A stretch of 44,662 nt of DNA from Lachnospiraceae bacterium (GTDB taxonomy: Bacteria > Bacillota > Clostridia > Lachnospirales > Lachnospiraceae): positions 1 to 44,662 of the forward strand of contig JAEEIH010000006.1 in the NCBI GenBank assembly GCA_016281275.1, in the 5' to 3' direction. The translations under genes were made by a program, and so were the position numbers. The first letter of the stretch is position 1, and every line of letters begins with the position of its first letter. Shown here piece after piece: positions 32,006 to 39,954 of this stretch. The notes below the pieces were generated by a model. That model did not search any database, had not been told where the DNA came from, and saw only the letters and a program-made list of their open reading frames with translations.

Positions 32006-33164
32006 TACGTCCGCGCAGATTGCGGGGAACCCGTGTGCCGAAAGCGTTCCGGAAAAGGGAAAAAAAGACACGCTCATACTTGCTGTTGAGAGTTCTTGTG
32101 ATGAAACAGCGGCTGCGGTTGTGAAAAACGGGAGGGAGGTCCTCTCGAATGTCATATATTCCCAGATCGACATACACACGATGTACGGCGGAGTTGTTCC
32201 GGAGATCGCTTCGCGTAAGCACATAGAGAAGATAGACCCGGTTGTTGCTTCTGCGCTCAGGGAAGCGGGAGTGAAAAAAGAAGAATTGAGCGCCGTGGCG
32301 GTCACAGCCGGTCCCGGACTTGTGGGATCGCTGCTCGTCGGTGTTGCATATGCGAAAGCTTATGCATATGCCGCAGGGCTTCCGATCATCGGTGTACATC
32401 ATATCGAGGGACATATCGCAGCCAATTATATCGAAAGTAAAGAGCTTGAGCCGCCGTTCCTTTGTCTTGTTGTTTCGGGAGGACACACAGAGCTTGTTGT
32501 GGTAGAGGATTACGGGAAGTTCAGGCTTATCGGAACCACCCATGACGATGCGGCGGGCGAAGCCTTTGACAAGGTTGCGAGAGCTATCGGACTCGGTTAT
32601 CCCGGAGGTCCGAAGGTTGACAGGTGCGCACGTGCGGGGGGACGAAAGGATGCGATCGCATTCCCCAGAGGGCATGTGGACGGCAACGATTTTGATTTCA
32701 GCTTCAGCGGTCTTAAATCAGCGGTGCTTAATTACCTCAATTCTTGCGCAATGAAGCAGGGCGGACCCGTGAAGGACCTCAGGGAGAAGCGTGAAGGAGA
32801 CGCGGATTTTGATCCCGATGCACTTATCGATGAGGAAACGGGTGTTACGGTTGCCGATGTTGCGGCTTCGTTTCAGGAGGCGGTCGTCGATGTGCTTGTG
32901 ACACACACTATCGAGGCGGCAAAGAGCCTTGGGATAAAAAAGGTGGCCATGGCGGGAGGTGTTGCCGCCAACGGTGCGCTCAGAGAAAGGATGAGGTGCG
33001 ACTGCGAGAAAGAAGGTTTGAAGCTTTTTTATCCGTCACCGGTTTTATGTACCGATAATGCGGCAATGATTGGGTGCGCCGCTTATTATGATTACCTTGA
33101 GGGAAAGTGTCACGGACTTGACCTTAATGCAGTGCCGGGTCTCGGTCTCGGACAGAAACTGTAA
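31992..33164 (+). CDS. tsaD: tRNA t6A threonylcarbamoyltransferase TsaD
   Basis: A 390-aa ASKHA-fold enzyme that transfers the threonylcarbamoyl group to A37 of tRNA. ATG 31992 is preceded by GGAGGG and overlaps the upstream gene by 14 nt. The N-terminal extension of about 25 residues precedes the standard opening [16 protein letters not shown]. The metal ligands are in [62 protein letters not shown] and [12 protein letters not shown] follow. A charged insertion (about residues 255-280) is not typical. TsaB and TsaE partners are encoded just upstream. Confidence 0.95.
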   Translation: MNQNDTSAQIAGNPCAESVPEKGKKDTLILAVESSCDETAAAVVKNGREVLSNVIYSQIDIHTMYGGVVPEIASRKHIEKIDPVVASALREAGVKKEELSAVAVTAGPGLVGSLLVGVAYAKAYAYAAGLPIIGVHHIEGHIAANYIESKELEPPFLCLVVSGGHTELVVVEDYGKFRLIGTTHDDAAGEAFDKVARAIGLGYPGGPKVDRCARAGGRKDAIAFPRGHVDGNDFDFSFSGLKSAVLNYLNSCAMKQGGPVKDLREKREGDADFDPDALIDEETGVTVADVAASFQEAVVDVLVTHTIEAAKSLGIKKVAMAGGVAANGALRERMRCDCEKEGLKLFYPSPVLCTDNAAMIGCAAYYDYLEGKCHGLDLNAVPGLGLGQKL

Positions 33165-33204
33165 TGAATGCGAGAAATTCGCGGTTTTCACGGAGGGGGA
33201 TCGG

Positions 33205-33900
33205 ATGAAAAACGTCGGAATCGTACTTGCTGCGGGAAGCAGCACAAGAATGGGCGGAACAACGAAGAAACAGTACAGGATGTTACTTGGGCATCCTGTG
33301 CTGTTTTATAGTCTGATGGCATTTGAACAGAGCTATGTGAGTGATGTTATCATCGTTTGTTCGGATGGCGAAGAAGAATTTGTTTGGGCAGAGATAGTCG
33401 AAAAGTATGAGCTTCGAAAAGTAAGATCTGTGATCACCGGAGCAAAAGAGAGAAGTGGGTCGAGTTTTCTCGGGATAAAAGAAGCAATCAGGATCGCGGG
33501 CAGGCTTGGTACGAATGTACTGATTCACGATGCGGCCAGACCGCTCCTTAATCCGCTCCTCATAAACAGCATCATTTCCGATCTTGAAAGCGGGCAGCGG
33601 GCAGTTATCCCTGCGGTAGCTCCTGCGGATACGATACGCCTCGAAGGAGATGAAGGCGTTGTGACCTTTGAAAGGGAGAAGGTAAGGCTGGTCCAGACAC
33701 CCCAGGGTTTTGAGGCGGGGCTTATCTGCGATGCGTATGAAAAGCTTAAGGGCTCGGTGACAGATGATGCCGAGGCTGTGATGAAATTTGACGGAAGCGT
33801 TCATATTAATTTTACCGAAGGGGACAGAAGAAACTTCAAACTCACATATCCGACGGACTTTGAACTTGCGGAATGTATGTTGAAAAACGCGACGTGGTGA
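33205..33900 (+). CDS. ispD: 2-C-methyl-D-erythritol 4-phosphate cytidylyltransferase IspD
   Basis: A 231-aa enzyme of the MEP isoprenoid pathway that joins CTP to methylerythritol phosphate. ATG 33205 follows GGAGGGGG; the frame continues upstream into tsaD and that part is not used. The nucleotide-binding loop is VGIVLAAGSSTRMGG, with KKQYRMLLGHPVLFYSL, a GAKERSGSSFLGI segment, HDAARPLLNP, VPA-type AVAPADTIR, QTPQGFEAGL, DDAEAVM and the C-terminal FKLTYPTDFELAE. It is the last gene of the tsaD transcript. A 31-bp degenerate repeat array starts at its stop codon. Confidence 0.93.
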   Translation: MKNVGIVLAAGSSTRMGGTTKKQYRMLLGHPVLFYSLMAFEQSYVSDVIIVCSDGEEEFVWAEIVEKYELRKVRSVITGAKERSGSSFLGIKEAIRIAGRLGTNVLIHDAARPLLNPLLINSIISDLESGQRAVIPAVAPADTIRLEGDEGVVTFEREKVRLVQTPQGFEAGLICDAYEKLKGSVTDDAEAVMKFDGSVHINFTEGDRRNFKLTYPTDFELAECMLKNATW

Positions 33901-34103
33901 GAACGTGAGGCGTAGAAAGCGTGACGCATGAGAACGTGAGGCGTCGAAAGCGTGGCGCGTGAGAACGCGAGGCGTTGAAAGCGTGACGCGGTGAAATGCA
34001 AGGCATTGAAAAAACGTAAGGCGTTCAAAAGCGTGACGCGTCGAAAGCGTGACGCGTGAGAACGTGAGGCGTCGAAAGCGTGGCGCGGGAAAAAAAGCGA
34101 CGC
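33899..34103. repeat. Degenerate ~31-bp repeat array between ispD and the CotH-like gene
   Basis: Units of the type GAGAACGTGAGGCGT plus CGAAAGCGTGACGCGT start at 33899, 33930 and 33961 (31-bp period). After a diverged middle part (33992-34045), a further good copy starts near 34056. The period is not a multiple of three and contains many GCGTGACGC words. No gene is apparent in this 240-bp gap. Confidence 0.75.
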
Positions 34104-34140
34104 GGTTTGAAATATCGGGAAACAGGACAGAATTAAATAG

Positions 34141-36543
34141 ATGAAGAAATACAGGATTTGGAAAAGAAGAGCGGTCACAGCCTGCCTCGTGTCGCTGACT
34201 TTGGTGCTCGCGGGGTGCGGCGCAGGCAGCGGTGATACGGGAAGTGAGACTACAAGTGTAGAGAAGAAACTGCTTACAAAAACCGATAACCGGGCATTAT
34301 CCGAAGCGGACACCGCTTTGTCGGAGAGTGCTGTGACGTCCGGATCAGACATCGGTCAGTCGGAAACCGGAGTGACATCCGCCGGGACAGACACCGGTCA
34401 GTCGAAAAACGGAGCGACTTCCGAAGCGATAAGCGCGGATCAAAACGGAAATGAAAAAAATAAGCCGGATACGACAAATGACGATGTACGCGCGGACAGC
34501 ATCGCCACAGAGAACGAATTAAATGCCGAAACCGGCATGAATACAAGAACTACCGGAGTAGAACACAAGATCGTTATCAACGAAATACTGTCATCAAATT
34601 CGATGTATATGGAGCATGACGGTAAATTCTGCGATATGATCGAGCTTGCCAATATCTCGGACGAGGATGTGAATCTCAGTGACTACCACTTATCCGACAC
34701 TCTTTTTGATCCGATGAAGGCTCAACTCGGCGGTACGATAGAAAAGGGCGGCTTTGCGGTGTTTTACTGCGTAGGAGAAGGCGCGGAGCTTGAAAAGAAC
34801 GAGCTTCCTTTCAAGATTTCGGCATCGGGAGAAACCTTGGTACTGACAAAAGGAGCGGGAAACATCGTCGAGACGGTTGAGGTTCCGGAACTCGAAAAAA
34901 ACGTGAGTTATGCCAGAAAGAGCACTAAAAACCAAATCCCGCAGGGACAGCATGAAACCGCTGCGGGACTGATTGCAGCCGCCGGACAAGGTGCGGGACA
35001 GTCGTCAAACGCAGACCGATCGGGAAGCGATTCCTTCGAAACGGGATTCGAGATAACGGGCTGTGTGACCATGGGTGCGGACAACGTGTTCCGAAGCACA
35101 CAGACCATCCTTCCGGAAGTGACCCCCGAAGACGGAACAAGGGCAGAGGAACCGCTTGAGATCATTTTTTTTCCCCGTGAAGGAACAGAGATCTTTTTTA
35201 CAACCGACGGAAGTGTGCCGCGAGAGTCATCGGGCAGGTACAGCAAACCCTTAAGGATCACGAAAACCACGACGATCCGCATCCTGGTGAGAGAAGCATC
35301 CGAACAGTCGGGCGACGGGAAAGCGGAGGAGACTGCTTCATATACATTCTTCGTAGGGGAGCCCGCGGCAACGCTTGACGATCTGTGCGTCGGGATCAGT
35401 GCATCAAATCTGTCGAGCATCAACGCACATCCCCGCAGCAGCACACGTTACCCTGCCAGCGTTGCCATGTACCATGAAGGGAGCAAGGTCTTCGACGTGA
35501 CATGCGGCATGAATGCAAACGGAAACACTAGTGCCGTTTATGACAAAAAGAGCTACAGGCTCAAGTTCTCAAGAAAGTACGGCGAGAGTAGGCTGCATTA
35601 CAAGGTTTTCGACGACCTCGACATCGACAGCTTTGATTCGCTCGTGCTCCGCGGCGGTTCTCAGGACAATGAGGACGTCATGATGAAAGACGAGCTTGTG
35701 CCTCAGATCCTGAGGCAGGGCGGTCTCGTCGACGAAGTGCTCACGACGCGGTATCGCCCCGTAAATCTCTACATAAACGGTGAATATCGCGGACTCTATT
35801 ACATCCGCGAGCATATCGACGGACCGATGATAGCTTCGCATTACGGATGTGACGAGGAAGATGTGACTGTTGTTGAACAGTGCAAGGAAGTTAAATGCGG
35901 CAGCGCCGGAAAAGAATGGACCGATCTGTGGGACTTTGTCGCGAAGAACGATCTGAAAGAGAAGGAAGCGTACGAGCATGTGGCGTCGATCGTTTCGCTC
36001 GAAAGCGTTGCCGATTATTATGTGCTTCAGATGTGGCTTCACAACATCGATCCGGATAACCTCCGCGTTTATAAAGCAGGAGACGACAAGTGGCGATACG
36101 CCGTTTATGATCTTGATCTGACGCTTAACGATGACGGAACCGATGGACCTTCATTTATACTCGGAAGATACAACAAGGGACTATATACGTTTAATGCACT
36201 TGTTTACAAGCTTTTGCAAAATCCCGAATTCATGGAGCTGTACCTCTCGAGAATGCAGCTGCTTTACGGAACGATCCTTTCGGAGGAAAAGGTTCTGCCG
36301 ATGATCGACGCATTCGTGAACAGGATTGACCACGACATGGAGCGCAGCTGTGAAATGTGGGGACCTCGCAAGGACTCGAGCGGAGGCGTTTACTACGTTA
36401 ATTACTCGACGTGGGAGCGAAGAGTGGAGAAGTTTAAGTCCCGATTCGTCGGAAGAACTGCGAGGGTTGCTGCCGAATTCGTGAGGCTTAAGGGAGTGAG
36501 CGATGAACTTGCGGAGAAATACCTTAAAGACATTATGGAGTGA
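34141..36543 (+). CDS. CotH-kinase-domain lipoprotein with lamin-tail domain
   Basis: An 800-aa lipoprotein. Residues 1-26 form a signal peptide with the lipobox LAGC (Cys26), so it should be lipidated by Lgt and cut by LspA, both encoded in this window. A Ser/Thr/Asp-rich linker (27-140) leads to a lamin-tail (LTD) domain (about 143-240, VINEILSSNS, DMIELANIS, NLSDYHLSD). A chitobiase-C-terminal-like module follows (about 345-405, IFFTTDGSVPRESSGRYSKP), then a CotH kinase domain (about 430-760: YRLKFSRKYG, LVLRGGSQDNEDVMMKDEL, VNLYINGEYRGLYYIREHI, YDLDLTLND). The start has only a weak AGGA. The 3' end is the first unit of a 44-bp tandem array. Confidence 0.88.
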   Translation: MKKYRIWKRRAVTACLVSLTLVLAGCGAGSGDTGSETTSVEKKLLTKTDNRALSEADTALSESAVTSGSDIGQSETGVTSAGTDTGQSKNGATSEAISADQNGNEKNKPDTTNDDVRADSIATENELNAETGMNTRTTGVEHKIVINEILSSNSMYMEHDGKFCDMIELANISDEDVNLSDYHLSDTLFDPMKAQLGGTIEKGGFAVFYCVGEGAELEKNELPFKISASGETLVLTKGAGNIVETVEVPELEKNVSYARKSTKNQIPQGQHETAAGLIAAAGQGAGQSSNADRSGSDSFETGFEITGCVTMGADNVFRSTQTILPEVTPEDGTRAEEPLEIIFFPREGTEIFFTTDGSVPRESSGRYSKPLRITKTTTIRILVREASEQSGDGKAEETASYTFFVGEPAATLDDLCVGISASNLSSINAHPRSSTRYPASVAMYHEGSKVFDVTCGMNANGNTSAVYDKKSYRLKFSRKYGESRLHYKVFDDLDIDSFDSLVLRGGSQDNEDVMMKDELVPQILRQGGLVDEVLTTRYRPVNLYINGEYRGLYYIREHIDGPMIASHYGCDEEDVTVVEQCKEVKCGSAGKEWTDLWDFVAKNDLKEKEAYEHVASIVSLESVADYYVLQMWLHNIDPDNLRVYKAGDDKWRYAVYDLDLTLNDDGTDGPSFILGRYNKGLYTFNALVYKLLQNPEFMELYLSRMQLLYGTILSEEKVLPMIDAFVNRIDHDMERSCEMWGPRKDSSGGVYYVNYSTWERRVEKFKSRFVGRTARVAAEFVRLKGVSDELAEKYLKDIME

Positions 36544-36698
36544 GCGACGAACTTGCGGAGAAATACCTTAAAGACATCATGGAGTGAGCGACGAACTTGC
36601 GGAGAAATATCTTAAAGACATTATGGAGTGAGCGACGGGCTTGTAAAAGAGTATCCGTAAGACATCACGGAGTGAATGACGGGCTTGCGGAGGAATAA
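36496..36698 (+). repeat. 44-bp tandem array running out of the CotH-like gene
   Basis: Copies start at 36496, 36540, 36584, 36628 and 36672, an exact 44-bp period. The first copy encodes the C-terminal residues VSDELAEKYLKDIM, and the next begins at its stop codon. Because 44 is not a multiple of three, the second copy shifts frame and supplies the stop. Copies 4 and 5 have diverged. Each unit carries CTTGCGGAG, which resembles a ribosome-binding site. Confidence 0.9.
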
Positions 36699-36731
36699 TT
36701 GAAAAGACTCGCCCGCAACGGAAGGAAATGT

Positions 36732-37487
36732 ATGTGCCCTGAATTATTTGGAATAGATTCGTACTCTCTGATGTGTGCGATCGGGCTTGCTGCCGCGATC
36801 TCATTTTTGATCATGAGGAGAGAAAGACTTGAGGTCGGCAGAGTGATCCTCGCATCTCTGATCGTTTCGGCGGTTGCCGGGATGATTTTGGGTTCAAAGA
36901 TCGTTTTTTACCTGACTCAGCTGCCCGATATGGTGAAAAACCACGTTACGGCGGGTACATACATCAGTAAATTCATCGAGGCCGGTTATGTTTTCTACGG
37001 AGGGGTTCTCGGAGCCTATGCAGGGCTTCTTGTGTGTTGCAAAATGACTCATATCGCACAGAGTCCTGTTCTCAATTTCTTTACCCCTGCATTCGCATTT
37101 TTTCATGGGTTCGGAAGGATCGGATGTTTTTGTGCCGGCTGCTGCTACGGCATCGAGGTCGAAAGCTTCGGCTTCGTTATGGACGGCGTGAGAAGATTTC
37201 CGGTACAGCTCGCGGAATCGGCTTTTGAGTTTCTTTTGTTTGCCGCGCTTCTCATTGTGGAGAAGAAAGTGGAGAAAAAAAAGAAGAGCCCGAAGCTCTC
37301 CTTTTATTATCTGATGATTTACAGTTTTGCCAGGTTTAATCTCGAATTCCTTCGCGGTGACCTGATCCGCGGAATCTGGGGACCTTTGAGCACATCGCAG
37401 TGGATTGCGCTCGCGATCATCGCGACCGGATCCGTCTCTTTGCCGATCCTCAGGCAACTTCGTCGAGAGGCTCGACAGACGAAGTAG
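36732..37487 (+). CDS. lgt: Prolipoprotein diacylglyceryl transferase (Lgt family)
   Basis: A 251-aa multi-pass membrane enzyme of the LGT family, which transfers diacylglycerol to the lipobox cysteine of prolipoproteins. Signature residues: YVFYGGVLGAYAGLL, HGFGRIGCFCAGCCYG (about 124-139), FPVQLAESAFEFLLF and the C-terminal RFNLEFLRGD. Seven hydrophobic spans are likely. ATG 36732 follows GAAGGA; a TTG at 36699 preceded by GGAGGA (part of the tandem array) would add 11 residues. The Cys-rich central motif suggests a clostridial Lgt-like subfamily, so it might be a paralogue. The 3' end overlaps the convergent membrane-protein gene by 38 bp. Confidence 0.85.
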   Translation: MCPELFGIDSYSLMCAIGLAAAISFLIMRRERLEVGRVILASLIVSAVAGMILGSKIVFYLTQLPDMVKNHVTAGTYISKFIEAGYVFYGGVLGAYAGLLVCCKMTHIAQSPVLNFFTPAFAFFHGFGRIGCFCAGCCYGIEVESFGFVMDGVRRFPVQLAESAFEFLLFAALLIVEKKVEKKKKSPKLSFYYLMIYSFARFNLEFLRGDLIRGIWGPLSTSQWIALAIIATGSVSLPILRQLRREARQTK

Positions 37488-38352
37488 AAACGGCCGTCTT
37501 GGAAAGCCTTAAATATACGAGACCGGAAACGGCATACTTTGCTGCAAAAAGCACAAGCAGGATTATGAAGCCGATCGTGAACGATCCTTCGTTGTAAACA
37601 AGATTTACCAGCGTGACGAGACGATCCTTCTTGGCGACGATATCCCCGGTAATGCTGTTGTATGAGGGATTGAACACAAAAGCGATGATGATGGGAAGTA
37701 CCGCAACGACAAATGAGATATAAGCGGGTACAGCCGAGAACTTCTTGTAGGTGTCCTTGTTATCAAGGATAAGGAGCATAGTCTGTGCCGAAGATTTAAG
37801 GAACATCAACGCAACCACAGCGAGTACCATGCAGACAACGAACAATACAAAAGGAAGATAAGATGCAACAGGGCTGTAAACAGCCTCTTTCGTTTTCTTA
37901 TCGATAAGTGCGTAGAACGAATAACTCATGAGGATTGTGTAGAATCCCCCGAGAGCAAGGACGGCGATGAGCGTGATGCTCTCACCGTTGGTGAACGCCG
38001 AGAAAAGTGAAATACCGGTACGTTTGATCGTGGTGCCTGCCGATGCAGCCTTACGTCCCGAAAAATAAAGAACTAGAGCAGAGACACTTCTGAGCAGACG
38101 CCAGATGGCATAAGGAACAACAAGGAAGATCGAAAGGAAAATGGAATCCGAATCCTGACCGGCCTTAAGCGTTTTCGCAGTATCGGTATAGGAAAAATCC
38201 GATTCCAAAAGACCGTTAAAAACAAAGAAAACTAAATAAGCTATAAAAGCAAGTGAAATGATAGCATAGATCAGATGGAGAATTGAATCGTAATTGCGTG
38301 TGACCGCATTCGCTTGTTTTTGTCTTCTGACGGCGATTTCGTTTGAATTCAT
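37450..38352 (-). CDS. Multi-pass membrane protein of unknown function
   Basis: A 300-aa integral membrane protein and the only clear minus-strand gene here. Hydrophobic spans appear at about residues 27-50, 70-92, 118-142, 160-185, 210-235 and 262-285. The N-terminus is polar and basic (MNSNEIAVRRQKQAN). I recognise no family motif. A consensus promoter lies at 38388-38416 and GGAGGAGG at 38364-38371. Between them and the ATG is a four-codon ORF (ATG at 38360, M-F-R-stop) whose stop overlaps the gene start. The 3' end overlaps lgt by 38 bp in opposite direction. Confidence 0.75.
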   Translation of the reverse strand: MNSNEIAVRRQKQANAVTRNYDSILHLIYAIISLAFIAYLVFFVFNGLLESDFSYTDTAKTLKAGQDSDSIFLSIFLVVPYAIWRLLRSVSALVLYFSGRKAASAGTTIKRTGISLFSAFTNGESITLIAVLALGGFYTILMSYSFYALIDKKTKEAVYSPVASYLPFVLFVVCMVLAVVALMFLKSSAQTMLLILDNKDTYKKFSAVPAYISFVVAVLPIIIAFVFNPSYNSITGDIVAKKDRLVTLVNLVYNEGSFTIGFIILLVLFAAKYAVSGLVYLRLSKTAVSTSSVEPLDEVA

Positions 38353-38387
38353 CTGAACATAGACCTCCTCCGGACAAATTTTAGATT

Positions 38388-38416
38388 ATTATATGTGATT
38401 TTCATGGATGTGTAAA
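38388..38416 (-). promoter_or_regulatory. Promoter of the minus-strand membrane protein
   Basis: Reading the minus strand: TTTACA (38416-38411), 17-bp spacer, TATAAT (38393-38388). Both boxes are close to consensus. Confidence 0.75.
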
Positions 38417-38577
38417 GTAAACTTATTATTGTTGTTTCAGAATTTGAATCTAGAAAAATAGGGGTAAAATGCCGGATTGATAAAAATAAAAACTTGACGA
38501 ACCACGGATGCAATGATAATATTACTGTTGCGTGTTTGAATGAGAGTGTGCGTGCGCACATCGTTCGGATTCAAGAA

Positions 38578-38663
38578 GGAGAGTTGGCCGAGTGGTTGAA
38601 GGCGCTGGTCTTGAAAACCAGTGATCCCGCAAGGGACCGTGGGTTCGAATCCCACATTCTCCG
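38578..38663 (+). tRNA. tRNA-Ser (anticodon TGA)
   Basis: An 86-nt class II tRNA. Acceptor stem GGAGAGT pairs with ATTCTCC, and the discriminator is G. The anticodon loop CTTGAAA sits on CTGGT/ACCAG and gives anticodon TGA. The variable arm is long (GATCCCGCAAGGGACC) and the T arm is GTGGG-TTCGAAT-CCCAC. The 3' CCA is not encoded, so it needs processing by RNase Z. Confidence 0.97.
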
Positions 38664-38666
38664 TAA

Positions 38667-38694
38667 AATGCGGGAACCGAGAGGTTTCCGCATT
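38667..38694 (+). other. Hairpin after tRNA-Ser(TGA)
   Basis: AATGCGG-G-AACC-GAGA-GGTT-T-CCGCATT forms an 11-bp stem with a single mismatch and a GAGA loop. It has no real T-tract; it could help 3' processing or weak termination. Confidence 0.5.
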
Positions 38695-38789
38695 ACATTA
38701 AATATGAATATGCCCGGCGTGCCCCGGGCGACACCGTTCCGCTCGAAGACGGCATTGGATTGTCAAATGAGGCACCACGATCAGTGCAT

Positions 38790-38878
38790 GGAGAAGTACC
38801 CAAGAGGCTGAAGGGGCTCCCCTGGAAAGGGAGTAGGACGTTAATAGCGTCGCATGGGTTCAAATCCCATCTTCTCCG
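38790..38878 (+). tRNA. tRNA-Ser (anticodon GGA)
   Basis: An 89-nt class II tRNA. Acceptor GGAGAAG pairs with CTTCTCC, discriminator G. The anticodon loop CTGGAAA on CTCCC/GGGAG gives anticodon GGA. The variable arm is long (AGGACGTTAATAGCGTCGC) and the T arm ATGGG-TTCAAAT-CCCAT. CCA is not encoded. Together with the upstream TGA gene it forms a serine tRNA pair. Confidence 0.97.
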
Positions 38879-38887
38879 CTCGATAAG

Positions 38888-38919
38888 AAAGACTCATCCT
38901 TGTAGGAAGAGTCTTTTTC
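38888..38919 (+). terminator. Intrinsic terminator after tRNA-Ser(GGA)
   Basis: AAAGACTC (38888-38895) pairs with GAGTCTTT (38909-38916), followed by a short T-run. It closes the tRNA-Ser transcript. Confidence 0.75.
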
Positions 38920-38922
38920 GCT

Positions 38923-39024
38923 TTATTGATTATGCTCAAGAAAATCTGTCATAGTCATAATATGGGGATTATCGATTTCAAGAACCAAAAAATCCTTATC
39001 ACCAGTAATAAAATAGAAATTTTC
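38923..39024 (-). pseudogene. C-terminal remnant of a PIN-domain toxin
   Basis: On the minus strand a 33-codon open stretch ends at TAA (38925-38923). It reads like the end of a PIN-family toxin (COG1569 type): FITGDKDFLVLEIDNPH, then IMTMTDFLEHNQ. The TGDKDF segment corresponds to the fourth conserved acidic motif of PIN domains. An in-frame stop lies just upstream (39027-39025), and the rest of the gene is missing, replaced by the promoter region of the VapBC-like pair. I take it as a decayed toxin gene. Confidence 0.6.
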
Positions 39025-39101
39025 TTATATCCGTGGTATAATGTATATGGGAGAAGTTATGCGTTGCCGATATAATAGGTATACGTGAAAGGAGTTAAGT
39101 T

Positions 39102-39302
39102 ATGGCATATGCAGAGATTATAAAAGAAGCAAAAGAGCTGTCCGAGGAAAGCTCTCAAGAGGTTCTTGATTTTATTCTGTTTCTGAAAGCAAAAGAGAAA
39201 AAAAGCGTAACAGAACGAAAGTCAAACCTTCTTAAGGGCGGTTTGAAGTATATGGCAGATGATTTTGACGAGACCCCTGATTGCTTTAAGGAGTATATGT
39301 AA
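39102..39302 (+). CDS. VapB/DUF2281-like antitoxin
   Basis: A 66-aa acidic protein directly before a PIN toxin. The N-terminal part IIKEAKELSEESSQEVLDFILFLKAKE is the common opening of DUF2281-like antitoxins, followed by a short Arg/Lys linker and an acidic tail (DDFDETPDCFKEYM) that would wrap the toxin. ATG 39102 follows AAAGGAG. A TATAAT-type box stands near 39038. Stop and toxin start overlap by one base (TAATG). It should neutralise the toxin and repress the operon (family knowledge). Confidence 0.85.
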   Translation: MAYAEIIKEAKELSEESSQEVLDFILFLKAKEKKSVTERKSNLLKGGLKYMADDFDETPDCFKEYM

Positions 39303-39679
39303 TGGTATTATTAGACACACATACTTTGATATGGTTTATGTTCGATGACTCAAAACTCTCTGAGACCGCTCTGCAAACCATAAAAACAGAAGATAAGGTC
39401 TTTGTCAGCATCGCTTCTTTATGGGAGTTATCGATTAAGCAATCTCTTGGTAAGATTGATTTAGCTTATTCGGTGAAGGAAATCTCGGAAAAATGCGGTA
39501 ATGCGAACATCCTTATCCTTCCAATCGAACCAGACCATCTGGATTGCATAAAGACGCTGCCGGATATCCATAAAGACCCGTTTGACAGACTGCTCATAGC
39601 ACAAGCGACAGCTGAAGGGATGGCGTTGGTTACCAAAGACACCATCATTCCCAATTATGATATTAAGACTATTTGGTAA
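39302..39679 (+). CDS. PIN-domain toxin (VapC-like)
   Basis: A 125-aa PIN-domain ribonuclease. The four acidic active-site positions are visible: Asp5 (LLDTH), Glu42 (SLWELSIK), Asp92/Asp95 (HKDPFDRLLIAQA) and Asp113 (TKD). Such toxins cleave tRNA or rRNA when freed from antitoxin. It overlaps the antitoxin gene by one base and lies about 420 bp from two tRNA-Ser genes. A remnant of another PIN toxin is on the opposite strand just upstream, suggesting turnover of toxin genes at this site. Confidence 0.92.
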   Translation: MVLLDTHTLIWFMFDDSKLSETALQTIKTEDKVFVSIASLWELSIKQSLGKIDLAYSVKEISEKCGNANILILPIEPDHLDCIKTLPDIHKDPFDRLLIAQATAEGMALVTKDTIIPNYDIKTIW

Positions 39680-39708
39680 ATATAAAAGCACTAAGTTTAT
39701 TACCTGAC

Positions 39709-39745
39709 AATCTCCTCACCTTGATTTATGATGGATGAGGAGATT
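39709..39745 (+). other. Hairpin between vapC-like gene and small ORF
   Basis: AATCTCCTCA (39709-39718) pairs perfectly with TGAGGAGATT (39736-39745) around a 17-nt loop. A weak T-rich tail follows. It may end the toxin-antitoxin transcript. Confidence 0.5.
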
Positions 39746-39769
39746 TCCTTATTAAGGAGAAGGTTGTAT

Positions 39770-39904
39770 ATGGCACGCAAAAAGACACCGGATAAGGGTC
39801 TATCCGAAGCTCAAAGCGCAAGGAAGCGGGAACTTGAGATTCTGACCAAGACCTTTCCAAATACTTACACCGTGTATATTGTAATTGTAAGTTTTCTATG
39901 CTAA
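39770..39904 (+). CDS. Small 44-aa ORF, possibly a truncated gene
   Basis: The ORF starts at ATG 39770 behind a good AAGGAGAAGG (39754-39763). The first 33 residues are Lys/Arg/Glu-rich and look like a genuine protein start (MARKKTPDKGLSEAQSARKR), then the sequence turns hydrophobic (VYIVIVSFLC) and stops. This suggests a gene cut by recombination, with the last codons read from foreign sequence. I do not recognise the family. It lies between the VapBC pair and dihydrofolate reductase; the -35 of the latter's possible promoter overlaps its 3' end. Confidence 0.4.
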   Translation: MARKKTPDKGLSEAQSARKRELEILTKTFPNTYTVYIVIVSFLC

Positions 39905-39907
39905 AAT
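39879..39907 (+). promoter_or_regulatory. Possible promoter of the dihydrofolate reductase gene
   Basis: TTGTAA (39879-39884), 17-bp spacer, TAAAAT (39902-39907). The predicted start near 39914 is followed at once by an intrinsic terminator. Confidence 0.6.
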
Positions 39908-39921
39908 AGCGTCAAGCAACC

Positions 39922-39954
39922 GCTGATAATCTGAAAGATTTTCAGCATTTTTTT
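39922..39954 (+). terminator. Intrinsic terminator just before dihydrofolate reductase
   Basis: GCTGATAATCT (39922-39932) pairs with AGATTTTCAGC (39936-39946) with one T-T mismatch and a GAA loop, followed by ATTTTTTT. It ends 20 bp before the reductase start. It could terminate upstream transcripts or act as an attenuator for the gene. Confidence 0.85.

Noticed and set aside
38494-38954. ORFs of 105 and 64 codons over the tRNA region
   Set aside because: They run straight through the two tRNA-Ser genes and the terminator and have no protein similarity that I can see.
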